A stretch of DNA of 64,000 nucleotides from Norana najaformis (taxonomy: Eukaryota > Annelida > Clitellata > Crassiclitellata > Hormogastridae): contig OZ029923.1 in NCBI GenBank assembly GCA_964023275.1, forward strand, positions 10,306,238 through 10,370,237, given 5' to 3'. Positions 11,298-21,467 of this stretch are shown piece after piece. The notes under the pieces were generated by a model. It saw only the letters and a program-made list of their open reading frames with translations, searched no databases and was not told the DNA's origin. Each line of letters opens with the position of its first letter. The stretch's first letter is position 1. The position numbers and the translations under genes are program-made.

Positions 11298-12027
11298 ACA
11301 CTCGTGTTAGTGCGTAATTGAGGAGTCTGCTTTAGTTGTAGGCTACACGGGATTTAAATTATGCATATAAGTCTGGCTATAAGTAAGACTCGTAGCGATA
11401 TCTATTTGAATAGTTGAGGTCTTAGGTGTCCTATTTGAATAATGGACTTCAATTTTTGCAGTTTGTGTATGCAGATATATTAGAATACTTTAAATGTATA
11501 TATCTGCTGTATTTAATATCTGCCGGAGATGGTATACTTTGTGCTTTATTTGGTACGCAATTTTGTGGTTTATGTAGGCTTACATGCTGGAAAACTGCAC
11601 TCATTGGAATTTAGTATTCAAGTATTTTGAAAAAAAGTTTATTGTATGTGAATTTAGCTCGGTACCCTGGTGGCGTGGGTGAATTGGAGCTGGTTGGTTT
11701 GATGACACGGGGCCGTTATAGAGCTTGTCGACTGTGTATGAGGGATGGAATCCGAATCCAGTCAAGTATTTCTGAGTGGTGATTCTGCGAGTGGAGAAGT
11801 CGACCGGAATAGGCCAGCGCCAGATGCCTGAGACTTCTACTACTCCCGTAGGGCTGTGGTAGTCGCGAGAGTTTATTTTGGTGTCTCTGTGTATAGGATG
11901 GCTTGCAGTGTTTTTGATAAGACAGTTATTGGTTATTCTGTTGAAGGAAGAGTCTTTGTAAATAAAATCTGTAAATAAACATTGTAAATATAACAACTGA
12001 AATTAGAAATTGGCTTTTCCTTGAAAC
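11298..12027. other. Core of foldback element, middle part, unassigned
   Basis: A minus-strand open frame of 131 codons (11996-11601) includes SGIWRWPIPVDFSTRRI. I do not recognise it. It might belong with the fossil fragment to its right. Confidence 0.35.
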
Positions 12028-12440
12028 TTAGTTAAACGAATTCGCGACACACCCGAACACGCTTACGCTATGGGCAGGTTCTGGCGCTCGAACTTGCCGA
12101 CGTCGGACACCTTTACAGGGAATTCGATCCCGGAGAAATTCAGCTCTCTTAGATGGGCACTGCATTTGATTGAACGTTGGGAGTCTTTTCTGCCGGATAC
12201 ATTGCCGACAACACAGTCGACTCAAAGCAGCGGTTGTCTCTGTTTTGCACGTTAATGACATAGCGCGGTCGAATGTTACTGCTGTCGTGAAACAGCCGAT
12301 GCTGAGCCGTACCTAGATTCAGCGCCTCTACATTTCTGAGTCTCCACCCTGACCCTTCATCTGTGTACTCTTCTCGGCGTCTGAGCATCTGCGCCTTCGC
12401 TGCCTCGAGTGCATCTTCGATGTCACCCGCATTCTATAAT
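12028..12440 (-). mobile_element. Possible fossil fragment of a PolB-encoding (Polinton-like) element
   Basis: Minus-strand peptides around SGWRLRNVEALNLG and YVINVQNRDNRCFES resemble a conserved protein that, as I recall, accompanies family-B DNA polymerases in animal Polinton-like elements. Only a short piece is present and it is broken. It lies inside the core of the foldback element. The family assignment rests on motif recall alone and is weak. Confidence 0.3.
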
Positions 12441-12900
12441 GGACAAGTGTCTGAGTAAGGTGTAATCAGCATGCGATCGATGTTGTAACACGGCGCTGCT
12501 CAAGTATTTGTTGCTATGTCATATAGCGCCTTTGCATTGCATCGGATACAAAGTAAGGTAAAATACAGAGAAGCGCTACAGTGTGGAATGAACGCGAGCC
12601 CAGGACAGTTCTGCATCGTGGCTCAGCCAAAAGACCCGTACCTGAAGATCGTAGGCTGCGAGAAGGGATGCAAAGAGAGACTTTTCATTTAAGGTAGTTA
12701 GGAGTGCTAATGGCATGAATTTTATAGGTAAGACCGGATACCTTAAATCTTATCCGGATTTTCGGAGGAATTCAATGGAGCTCGTTTACTATAGCTAAGG
12801 AATTTGTACGAGGAAGTGCACGCAGCACCACACGAGCCATGAAATTTTGGATGAACTGAAGCCTTTGAGTTCAAGATCTGAAATACCTCGTTGGCATAAT
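12441..12900. other. Core of foldback element, unassigned
   Basis: No recognisable coding or repeat sequence was seen, apart from the word TATAGCGCCTTTG near 12521-12533, which recalls the shared 3' box of the SINE-like families. Confidence 0.35.
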
Positions 12901-13360
12901 CAAGACGAGATCAGATCAGACAACAGGTTACAGTTTGTGCCATGTTTTTGGTAAAAAGCAGACCTGATGTGACGTAATGCCCAGATATGATAGAAACAAG
13001 ATTTACATAAGTTTCTAAAGTGGGGTCGAAATGTGAGTTTGCTGTCCAAAATTACACCAAAAATTCTGCTTAATAGCGGAACAGTGCCAGCTAGGTCAAT
13101 GCTGGAATGTGAAGGGAGAAATCGCAGATGTTGGCATGAGCCAAACATGATCACCTCAGATTTATCTGGTTTTCTGGCCAAACCATTGAAACAGAACCAT
13201 TCATGAACAGAACAGAGAAATTCACCAAGTTTCACCTTGACTGACTGATCAGTGGGTGAAAGAGCAATGCAAAGCCGATTGTCATCAGTGCACTGCTGTA
13301 CCTTCGCTCCAAAGTCGTTGGCTATGCGGGTACCTGGTGCAGTGGATTGTAAATAATAAA
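12900..13360 (-). mobile_element. LINE reverse-transcriptase fragment
   Basis: Read on the minus strand, the peptide has the finger/palm-to-thumb layout of a non-LTR reverse transcriptase. CTDDNRLCIALSPTDQSV stands where the catalytic YADD-type motif is expected. It is followed by VHEWFCFNGLARKPDKSEV, then FGVILDSKLTFRPHFRN and CFYHIWALRHIRS. The first residue of the YADD box is Cys-Thr instead of Tyr-Ala, and only about 150 residues remain, so the copy is dead. It abuts the right array of the foldback element and was probably inserted there. Confidence 0.75.
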
Positions 13361-13394
13361 GGTATAAGGACAGATACTTGTGGGCTCCACAAGT

Positions 13395-15215
13395 GCAGAA
13401 AGAATGATCACACCATTTTTCCGAAATTCCTCGAATCTGTATTTGTATATGCAGAATTTCCGGAATTTCGTGAAACCGTATTTGAATCTGTATACGAGGA
13501 GTGCGGCTGCCAGAGTGCAAATATATCCATTTTATGAGACCCATATGGACCAAGTACAGTTCCCTTATGGATCCTCATGTCCATCCTGGCCTGAATTGTG
13601 CATTCTGTTTCTATAGGCGAATCTGTATTTGTATATGCTGATTTTCCGGATTTTGGCGAATCTGTATTTGAATCTGTATACGAGGAGTGCAGCTGCCAGA
13701 GTGCAAATATATACATTTGATGAGACCCATATGGACCACGTATGGGTTCTTTATGTACCCTCATGACAATCCTCGCCTGAATTGTGCATTCTGCTTCTAC
13801 AGGCGAATCTGTATTTGTATATGCTGATTTTCCGGATTTTGGCGAACCTGTATTTGAATCTGTATACGAGGAGTGCTTCTGCCAGAGTGCAAATATATCC
13901 ATTTGATGAGACCCATATGGACCACGTATGGGTTCTTTATGTACCCTCATGACCATCCTGGCCTGAATTGTGCATTCTGCTTCTACAGGCGAATGTGTAT
14001 TTGTATATGCTGATTTTCCGGATTTTGGCGAATCTGTATTTGAATCTGTATACGAGGAGTGCAGCTGCCAGAGTGCAGATATATATATTTGATGAGACCC
14101 ATATGGACCACGTATGGGTTCTTTATGTACCCTCATGACCATCCTCGCCTGAATTGTGCATTCTGCTTCTACAGGCGAATCTGTATTTGTATATGCTGAT
14201 TTTCCGGATTTTGGCGAACCTGTATTTGAATCTGTATACGAGGAGTGCGGCTGCCAGAGTGCAAATATATCCATTTGATGAGACCCATATGGACCACGTA
14301 TGGGTTCTTTATGTACCCTCATGACAATCCTCGCCTGAATTGTGCATTCTGCTTCTACAGGCGAATGTGTATTTGTATATGCTGATTTTCCGGATTTTGG
14401 CGAATCTGTATTTGAATCTGTATACGAGGAGTGCAGCTGCCAGAGTGCAGATATATATATTTGATGAGACCCATATGGACCACGTATGGGTTCTTTATGT
14501 ACCCTCATGACAATCCTCGCCTGAATTGTGCATTCTGCTTCTACAGGCGAATGTGTATTTGTATATGCTGATTTTCCGGATTTTGGCGAACCTGTATTTG
14601 AATCTGTATACGAGGAGTGCAGCTGCCAGAGTGCAAATATATCCATTTGATGAGACCCATATAGACCACGTATGGGTTCTTTATGTACCCTCATGACCAT
14701 CCTGGCCTGAATTGTGCATTCTGCTTCTACAGGCGAATCTGTATTTGTATATGCTGATTTTCCGGATTTTGGCGAACCTGTATTTGAATCTGTATACGAG
14801 GAGTGCGGCTGCCAGAGTGCAAATATATCCATTTGATGAGACCCATATAGACCACGTATGGGTTCTTTATGTACCCTCATGACCATCCTCGCCTGAATTG
14901 TGCATTCTGCTTCTACAGGCGAATGTGTATTTGTATATGCTGATTTTCCGGATTTTGGCGAATCTGTATTTGAATCTGTATACGAGGAGTGCGGCTGCCA
15001 GAGTGCAAATATATACATTTGATGAGACCCATATGGACCACGTATGGGTTCTTTATGTACCCTCATGACAATCCTGGCCTGAATTGTGCATTCTGCTTCT
15101 ACAGGCGAATGTGTATTTGTATATGCTGATTTTCCGGATTTTGGCAAATCTGTATTTGAATCTGTATACCAGGAGTGCGGCTGCCAGAGTGCAAATTTAT
15201 CCATTTGATGAGACC
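13395..15215 (-). repeat. 186-bp tandem array, right arm (inverted)
   Basis: About 10 units are the reverse complement of the left arm, with the same variant types, including the ATATATATCTGCACTC class. On the minus strand a frame stays open from 15204 to 13408 (598 codons) in the same register as in the left arm. The innermost unit is the most diverged and touches the LINE fragment. Confidence 0.95.
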
Positions 15216-15489
15216 CATTTGAATGCGATAATTCGATCGGCAGTTTATGGGTTTGTACGTGTATCGCACAATTCTGTTCAATATACGGTCTTTGGGCGAA
15301 TTTTCGTTAATATGCGCCTTTCGTTAACAAATTGTGCAGTTCCTATTGATTCATGAACATTTTTATCGTTTAATCCTCTTTGAAATTTGAGATGCCAAAT
15401 ATTGCACTACTATTTCGCTAGTTGGCAGCACAGAAACCCGGAATCCGGAACGGAAATGTATTTATATCTGTTGATAGGTTTTTATACGT

Positions 15490-15498
15490 TTAAATCAG
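15490..15498 (+). repeat. Target site duplication, right
   Basis: TTAAATCAG is identical to 6911-6919 and directly abuts the right inverted end (TTTTTATACGT on the plus strand). Confidence 0.75.
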
Positions 15499-16175
15499 TC
15501 GGTGTTTCCGGTGCGGACGAGTAACACGCTTTTAATGTAAGAATCGGTTTTTCTTTCGTGTTAATATTTTGCAGTTTATTGTGTCAACGGCAATGTTCCA
15601 TTTCTTAATTATTGCAAATTAATATTTGTTTCAGCGTACGATTTGTAAAGATTTTCGACCCTTGATTGGATGCTTTGGACAACCCCACTGACTTGACGAA
15701 GCGCTCGTGAATAAGCTAGTGCCCTGGGCACGAGTGTAGATTTGGTGACTGTTATCAAATGTCTTCAAATTTTACCTCGTTTTGTGCCCTGCGCTTAGGT
15801 TTTAAGTAGCGCTTGAGAAATTTCGAGTTTACGACCACAACTAGTTTTGATGCCTTGTTTAAGTAAATGCTGGTCGGCACATGGTCATTTCCTAATGTCT
15901 TCTGGAAAGAAGTAAAATGATAGCATAAATTGCCAACCTGCCACTTGGCCATAGATACCAAGAAAAATACAAATGACGTGTAATACAAAATGTTTACCAC
16001 AGCATTATACAAATACCCCACCTGTTTTGCAAAATTAGAATGCAACTATTTGGCGAATCAGAGGTTGTAGTGGAGCACATCCCTCAACGGACTTACGTTT
16101 TGCCTCATTGATCATTATGCCTCAGGCTGCATTTTCGCTTTGTCCTGCAAACTCCATATCTTGTTGCCTCTAATA
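15499..16175. other. TRMT1 upstream region
   Basis: The region holds a diverged family A copy (about 15660-15845) and AT-rich sequence. A possible acceptor (TTTGTTTATCAG, ending at 16199) lies between the two candidate TRMT1 start codons, so a short 5' exon may exist. Confidence 0.4.
15660..15845 (+). repeat. SINE-like family A copy, variant subfamily
   Basis: GACAACCCCACTGACTTGAC, AGCGCTCGTGAATAAGCT and TAAGTAGCGCTTGAGAAATT match the variant copy at 56645-56756 better than the main family. Confidence 0.65.
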
Positions 16176-19100
16176 ATGAAGAATAATTTTGTTTATCAGT
16201 GGAAGATGTCAAAAGAATGTGTCGATGTGGTCACAACAACCGCTCAATCGGTACGTGAAGGAAAAGCCGAAGTTCTGCTTCCACCCAATGTCTTCTACAA
16301 TCCAGTTCAGGAATTCAACCGTGACCTGACGATTGCTGTAATATCACAGATATCAGTTGAACAGTGGAATAGAAAGAGAACTGATGATCACTCTACAAAA
16401 TCTGACAAAACTCTCGAATTGGAGAAGCCTAAAAATGAAGGCATTGCTACATTGAATGCCAGTGCTGAGGTTACGAGTAAAGGCAAAGAATGTACGGATT
16501 TTGTAGCAGAAAATTTGCCTACAGAATCAGAAGCTTCTTTGGAATGTGATGTAGCTGTTGTGAATGTAGCTGATGTGTCAAAAGAAAATATCACAGATGA
16601 TGCAAAGACAAAATCAGAAGCTGACATTTCTGTGGAGCCAGGGAAGCGATATGCTGGTGGCATTCGCATTCTCGAAGGTTTGGCTGCTTCAGGGTTGCGC
16701 TCTGTTCGATTTGCGCTGGAAGTTCCGGGGGTCAGAGAGATCGTTGCTAACGATTTTGACCAGGTGGCTTTTGATTACATAAAACAAAATGTCAAGAGAA
16801 ATGGTGTCGAGGAAATTGTCACCCCAAGTTACTTGGATGCTGCGATGCTCATGTATCAGAGTCGCCGAATTTCTGAGCAGTTTGACGTCATTGACCTTGA
16901 CCCATACGGGTCCCCAGCAATCTTCTTAGATGCAGCAGTTCAGAGCGTCCGTGATGGCGGTTTGTTGTGCGTTACATGCACTGACATGGCGGTCCTCTGC
17001 GGAAATGCGACAGAAACATGTCATGCAAAGTATGGCTCTACATCGCTTAAGGCTCGATTCTGTCACGAGATGGCGGTGCGAATACTACTGCGTAGTCTTG
17101 AGTCCCACGCCAATCGTTACTCACGCTTCATCGTTCCCATGCTCTCGATCAGCGTCGATTTCTACTGTCGAGTGTTTGTGCAAATCTTTACGGGTCAGAA
17201 AAAGGTGAAAGACTCGGCAATGAAGCTGTCGATGGTCTATCACTGCAATGGTTGTGGGTCGTACGCACTCCAGCCTCTCGTTACGAAGACCCCAACACAT
17301 AACAATAATTTCAAGTATGCCGTTTCAACCGGGCCGCCGATTGCTCCCCGTTGTGCTCACTGCAACGGCCGGTTCAACCTTGGAGGTCCAATCTGGTCTG
17401 CTCCAATTCATGACAGAGGTTTCATCGAGCGGGTGATAGCAAGCGTAGAGAGTGACAAGAACAGGTTTGGCACTAGGCAAAGAATTCTCGGAGTGTTGAA
17501 CGTCGTGTGCGAGGAACTTGAAAATGTACCATTGTACTACGATGTGGATCATCTGTGTACCGTTCTGCACTGCACTGCCATTGGTTTTATTCCAATTAGG
17601 TTAGTTTTTTGGTATTTTATTATTTAATTTCGTTTAATTCTTTTATTTACGAAGTACTACTGTAGAATGTAATAAGTTAAACAATTAAGTAGTAAATTAA
17701 TTTAGATAAATTAATAGCATTACGTTTATTACAGTTGTAATACATGCGAAGGAATTTACTCCAAATCCATAGAAATCATTTTAGATGGTAAATTACCAAG
17801 TAAATTAAATTATAAATTATGTACAAAAGAAATTTAACTGCTCCAAAACCCTATGCAGTAACCACTGAAAATGAATGAAGTAATGAACTAATGAATTGCT
17901 TGTGAGCAAAGGAATTTTCTCCTTGTCTCTACATAGTAACTGTAGAAAATTAGCCATAGAAAACAAATGAAATCATCACGAATTAGAAAGACTAAATATT
18001 TTTTATGTATAATTTCAATGTTACTGTTTTGGTTGCTTTCTGTAGGTCAGCACTTCTGCACAGAGGCTTTGAGGTGTCGCTTTCGCACGCAAGTAAGAAG
18101 TCTCTTAAGACAAATGCGCCATCAGAAGTCATTTGGGTTGGTCTGTGCTTCTGTATCAAAACTAGCTTGCTTAAAGCCAGGATTTATGTTCACTGTTTTT
18201 CTTTTGTTTAGAACAAGTCATGGCATTTTTCTTTGTTTTCCTAAAGTGTTCACTGTTTTGCTATAGTGTATGCAATAAGCCAATGACTTTTGACTGATGC
18301 TCTCAACAAGTGCTTAAACAAGCATTGGCTTTTGAGTCTGTTACTCACATCTATTGCTTAAAATAAGCCACGGATTCTGAGTCTGGTGCTTTCATCTACC
18401 ATTAAAAATGAGCCATGGCTCTGTATCTGTTGCTTCCATAGTAAACAAAATAAGTCATTGCTTTAGGGTCTGTTGCTTTCACCAAGTGCTTGTTAAATAA
18501 GCCATGGCTTTAACCTCATTCTTTTCATGTAGGGTCTGACATAGCCTTTTCAGTCTGTTGCTTTAATCTTGTGTTTAAAATAAGCTATGGCTTCTGAGTC
18601 CTTTTCCTTGCACAGTATCTGACATAAGTGATGGCTTTTATTTGCAGGACATCTTATGCTGCTGGGTGAAAAAGAATCCTGTCAGCGCTGACCGGCTTCA
18701 GAAGGGATCCACAGCAGAGACAATCCTTTCCAAAGAACCATCCTTTGAAGCAGACTTTTCCACACACCCGGACGCAAATCCAGTTTCGCGACGAAAAGGC
18801 CTCGTCCGCTGGCAGCTCAACCCAGAGAAGGACTGGGGGCCCAAACCGAGGGCGGCCCGGAGCAAGCAGGCCATTGAAGAACGGAAGCAGGCGCAGGATG
18901 CAAAGTGTCACAAACTGAAGGCAAAACGGAAAGCGGAAAACGAGGCAAGGCAGGTTTAATTCACCCATAAGAGGTTATGTTATGACGGCAGATTGTAACA
19001 TGTGCATTTTGTAGTGTTACTGGACGTTTGCATAATTTACATGCTTATATGCTTACACTACACTGCATTATAATAACGGCGCTACAGAAGTCGCTAGATT

Positions 19101-19775
19101 AGATACCCTACATTGTCTGACTTCTGGATGCTCTAACCTATCAGAGTTTGACTGGGCTTCTCCAATGGATTACACTTTTTGGCTACTGTTTCACCTGAAA
19201 CAACCAATGACTGATGTCTTTTGTGCATTACGATAACAGGACCCTAGAAGACACTACGTAATACTTTGGTAATCCCTTGTAATTACCAAAGTAATTTGGG
19301 ATTATACAATCTTTCAACTGTTCATAATGCACTCTGACATCCCTTAGGCAAGCAAGTAGTGCCTGTGAGAGGTACTAAAATGGGCTATAAAAATGTTCAG
19401 CTACAGTAAACTACACTACATCATCAGATACTTTGTGCTTTAAAACTACACTATGCTACCTCATCAGATACTTAGTGTTTTATTAATTAATGTTACAACA
19501 TTTTGAACTCTAGATTCAGGGATTAAAGGTTTGTATGATAGTCGGAAACATGAATCGATATTGGAATCTTTTAGGAGGATCTGCAAACGACTGTGAAGTC
19601 CTACGGGTGCAAGAGATTCCGGAAAGGTCTATGCGACCTTGGAACAACATGTCGTTACTCCCATTCGGAGGACGCAGAAAATCCGGAAGACACATCAGCA
19701 TGTAATACTCAAGAAACATGTGACAGAGCATCGTCCAATGCCACGAAGGCAGAAACAGCCTCAGTAGACAACTGA
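16176..19775 (+). CDS. TRMT1: tRNA (guanine26-N2)-dimethyltransferase
   Basis: TRMT1 makes N2,N2-dimethylguanosine at position 26 of tRNAs, using S-adenosylmethionine, in mitochondria and nucleus/cytosol. The coding exons are 16176-17599, 18046-18136, 18648-18953 and 19575-19775. The phases join and give about 673 residues (human 659). Family landmarks are FYNPVQEFNRDLT at residues 40-52, the SAM-binding stretch EGLAASGLRSVRFALE (167-182), and the catalytic DLDPYGSP (240-247). Further on come a Cys pair region (CNGCG, CAHCNGRFNLGGP) and SALLHRGFEVSLSHA. The C-terminus carries a CCCH zinc finger (C-x7-C-x5-C-x3-H, CKRFRKGLC...CRYSH), as in human TRMT1. A Ser/Thr/Glu-rich linker at about 66-155 is low complexity. 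The first exon is unusually long. ATG 16176 is the first in frame; ATG 16206 is an alternative. Confidence 0.96.
18260..18640. repeat. Degenerate ~60-bp minisatellite in TRMT1 intron 2
   Basis: About six diverged units share the pattern AAATAAGCCATGGCTT, then TGAGTCTGTTGCTTTCA, then a TGCTTA-like word. They fill most of the intron up to the exon 3 acceptor. Confidence 0.75.
19030..19265 (+). repeat. SINE-like family B, two adjacent copies (TRMT1 intron 3)
   Basis: A 3' end (GGCGCTACAGAAGTCGCTAG, then ATTAGATA) at about 19040-19100 is followed by a longer copy. That copy includes CTTCTCCAATGGATTACAC and CAATGACTGATGTCTT. Confidence 0.75.
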
Positions 19776-19799
19776 ACTGTGATTACAATGCTGGGAAGT

Positions 19800-20000
19800 T
19801 AAGGAAAGGGACAACCCATGATTGGCAAAACCCAAGAATGGAAAACCCATGATTGCAAACAACCGATTGGAAAAAAACAAGACTGGGTAAACCTGAGTGG
19901 GAAAATCCATGATTGAGAGAAACTTAAGATTGTGGGAAAACCATGAATGAGATACCCATGATTGAGAAAATCCATGATTGGGAAAATCCATGACTGCCAT
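19800..20000. repeat. Degenerate ~18-20-bp minisatellite
   Basis: Repeats of GGGAAAAYCCATGATT with many changes begin about 25 bp after the TRMT1 stop, so they probably lie in its 3' UTR. Confidence 0.7.
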
Positions 20001-20414
20001 TAAACAATTATCAGATGCTGGAACAATACCATTTTTCATCATTTGATGCAGCATTGCGTGGGGATGGTAGTCGATATCAAGAAGTGATTGCACCGCGCTT
20101 ATTTGCTTGCATTAACGATTTAAAGGAAGTCAGTTCTGTAGACATTTGGCTAGATTGAAACACTTGTTCAGGCAATTAATTCAGATGAACACTTGCTAGT
20201 GTTCTGTCAACTTGTCATGTGGCTGTTACACCAATGCTTCTGTTATCAAAAGTATTAACCTGGTTATTAACTGTTGCCGGAATTTTGGCAACTTTTTAAC
20301 CCTTGATTGTTTGATTTCTAATCTGGAATTATAAAATAATTTCCCAAAGATCATATTCAACAAGACTGGCAAAAACCCAAGAATGGGAAACTCAACACAG
20401 ACCACGTTCGTTGC

Positions 20415-20590
20415 TTGTCCGCCATAACTTGGCTTCTGGTTTCTTTGACCCCTCGGAGTTTGACTTGCCTTCTCCAATGGATTATGATTTTTAATTACAA
20501 TTTCACCTCAAGCAATCACTTATTTTGACTGATGCCATGAGCATTATAAGAATGGTGCTATAAATCGCTAGATTAGATTAGATAACCAAA
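20415..20590 (+). repeat. SINE-like family B copy
   Basis: It contains CTTCTGGTTTCTTTGAC, TTCTCCAATGGATTATGA and TTGACTGATGCCATGAGCAT, and ends with CGCTAGATTAGATTAGAT. Confidence 0.8.
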
Positions 20591-21114
20591 ATTAACACGA
20601 TTTCTCACATAACACCACTGGGGACAAGGATCCCAAAATTGTTTCATCTAAAGAAAATAACCTAGTTGTAATATGACCTCGTTAAAAGGCGGTTCTTGAT
20701 GTGGCTTCAAAAGACAGCATTACAACGAGTTTCTGGTGCATTATAAACCAGTTAAAGCAGAAGTGAAACAAATCAATGGATTACTTGTGGATTAGTTTTT
20801 TAAATGTTAAGATATTTTAAAATATTATTATAGTTAAAAATATTATTTTTAACTTTAAAATTTTTATTAAGACAGAAGAGAAACGAATTTTGACAACACA
20901 CTAGGTCGAAAAACCAAAACGACAGTCATGGCAGTTGAATTGCTTGAGCTGGGCTGCAACAGTTGCCTCAAAAGTCTTCAAATGATACACAAAAGTTTTA
21001 ATACATGCCACTTCAGTATGTATTTATCAGGACGCTCAATAGGGCGCATTTTGAGCACCTCACAGAAGCACTGCAAACAATAGTATAAGATGGGCTGGAA
21101 GACATAGAGAATAG

Positions 21115-21395
21115 TCAGAAAGCAGACTGAAATGATTGGGATATGTGGTTCATACGAAAACAGACAGAAAAGCCAATCAAGCAATGAACTGAATCCCTGA
21201 GGGGAGAAGACCACCAAAGAACCGGCTGGAGATGATCAGAAATGTCTGTAGATGTCATGGGACAAAGTAAAAACACTGGCGATGGGGAGAGATGAGTAGA
21301 GATGCCCCTTGGCCTGATACGCAGACCTGCACAGGAAGGACTTGATAAAGTACTATGAAAGCAAGTAAATACATCGCCATAAGAATGTCTCAATA
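21115..21395 (+). mobile_element. LINE 3'-end fragment
   Basis: AAAAGCCAATCAAGCAATGA, then ATCCCTGAGGGG and AAAGAACCGGCTGGA, match the copy at 44685-44895. In plus-strand translation it resembles the post-RT tail of invertebrate LINEs (QAMNWIPEG..RPPKNRLE). It is diverged, with stop codons, and ends about 70 bp beyond the OXNAD1 stop. Confidence 0.6.
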
Positions 21396-21467
21396 AAAAA
21401 ATTTTGTTAAAAATTTCCTAGATTTGTGCGTTGTTTCCATGTTTGTAAAGATTGGTTGTCAATTCAG

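Larger units (their letters stand above)
6920..15489. mobile_element. 8.57-kb foldback-type DNA element with long tandem-repeat inverted arms
   Basis: The outermost bases are inverted repeats: ACGCGGCGAAACCTATCAAC on the left against ACGTATAAAAACCTATCAAC on the reverse complement of the right. Both then share ATATAAATACAT and TTCCGGATTCCGGGTT or a close variant. The arms consist mainly of a 186-bp tandem repeat: about 18 units at 7085-10465 and about 10 inverted units at 13395-15215. A 9-bp direct repeat flanks the whole. The core (10466-13394) has no recognisable transposase, so the copy is probably non-autonomous. Long inverted arms, internal tandem repeats and a 9-bp target duplication together fit a foldback or Mutator-like element. 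The superfamily is an inference. The arms differ in length (about 3.5 and 2.1 kb). Confidence 0.75.
19776..21114. other. Convergent TRMT1/OXNAD1 intergenic region, left part
   Basis: No gene is seen. The region holds a degenerate minisatellite (19800-20000), a family B copy (20415-20590) and a short repeat at about 21015-21110. That repeat (CAATAGGGCGCATTTTGAG, CACCTCACAGAAGC) also occurs at 38300-38370. Confidence 0.5.
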
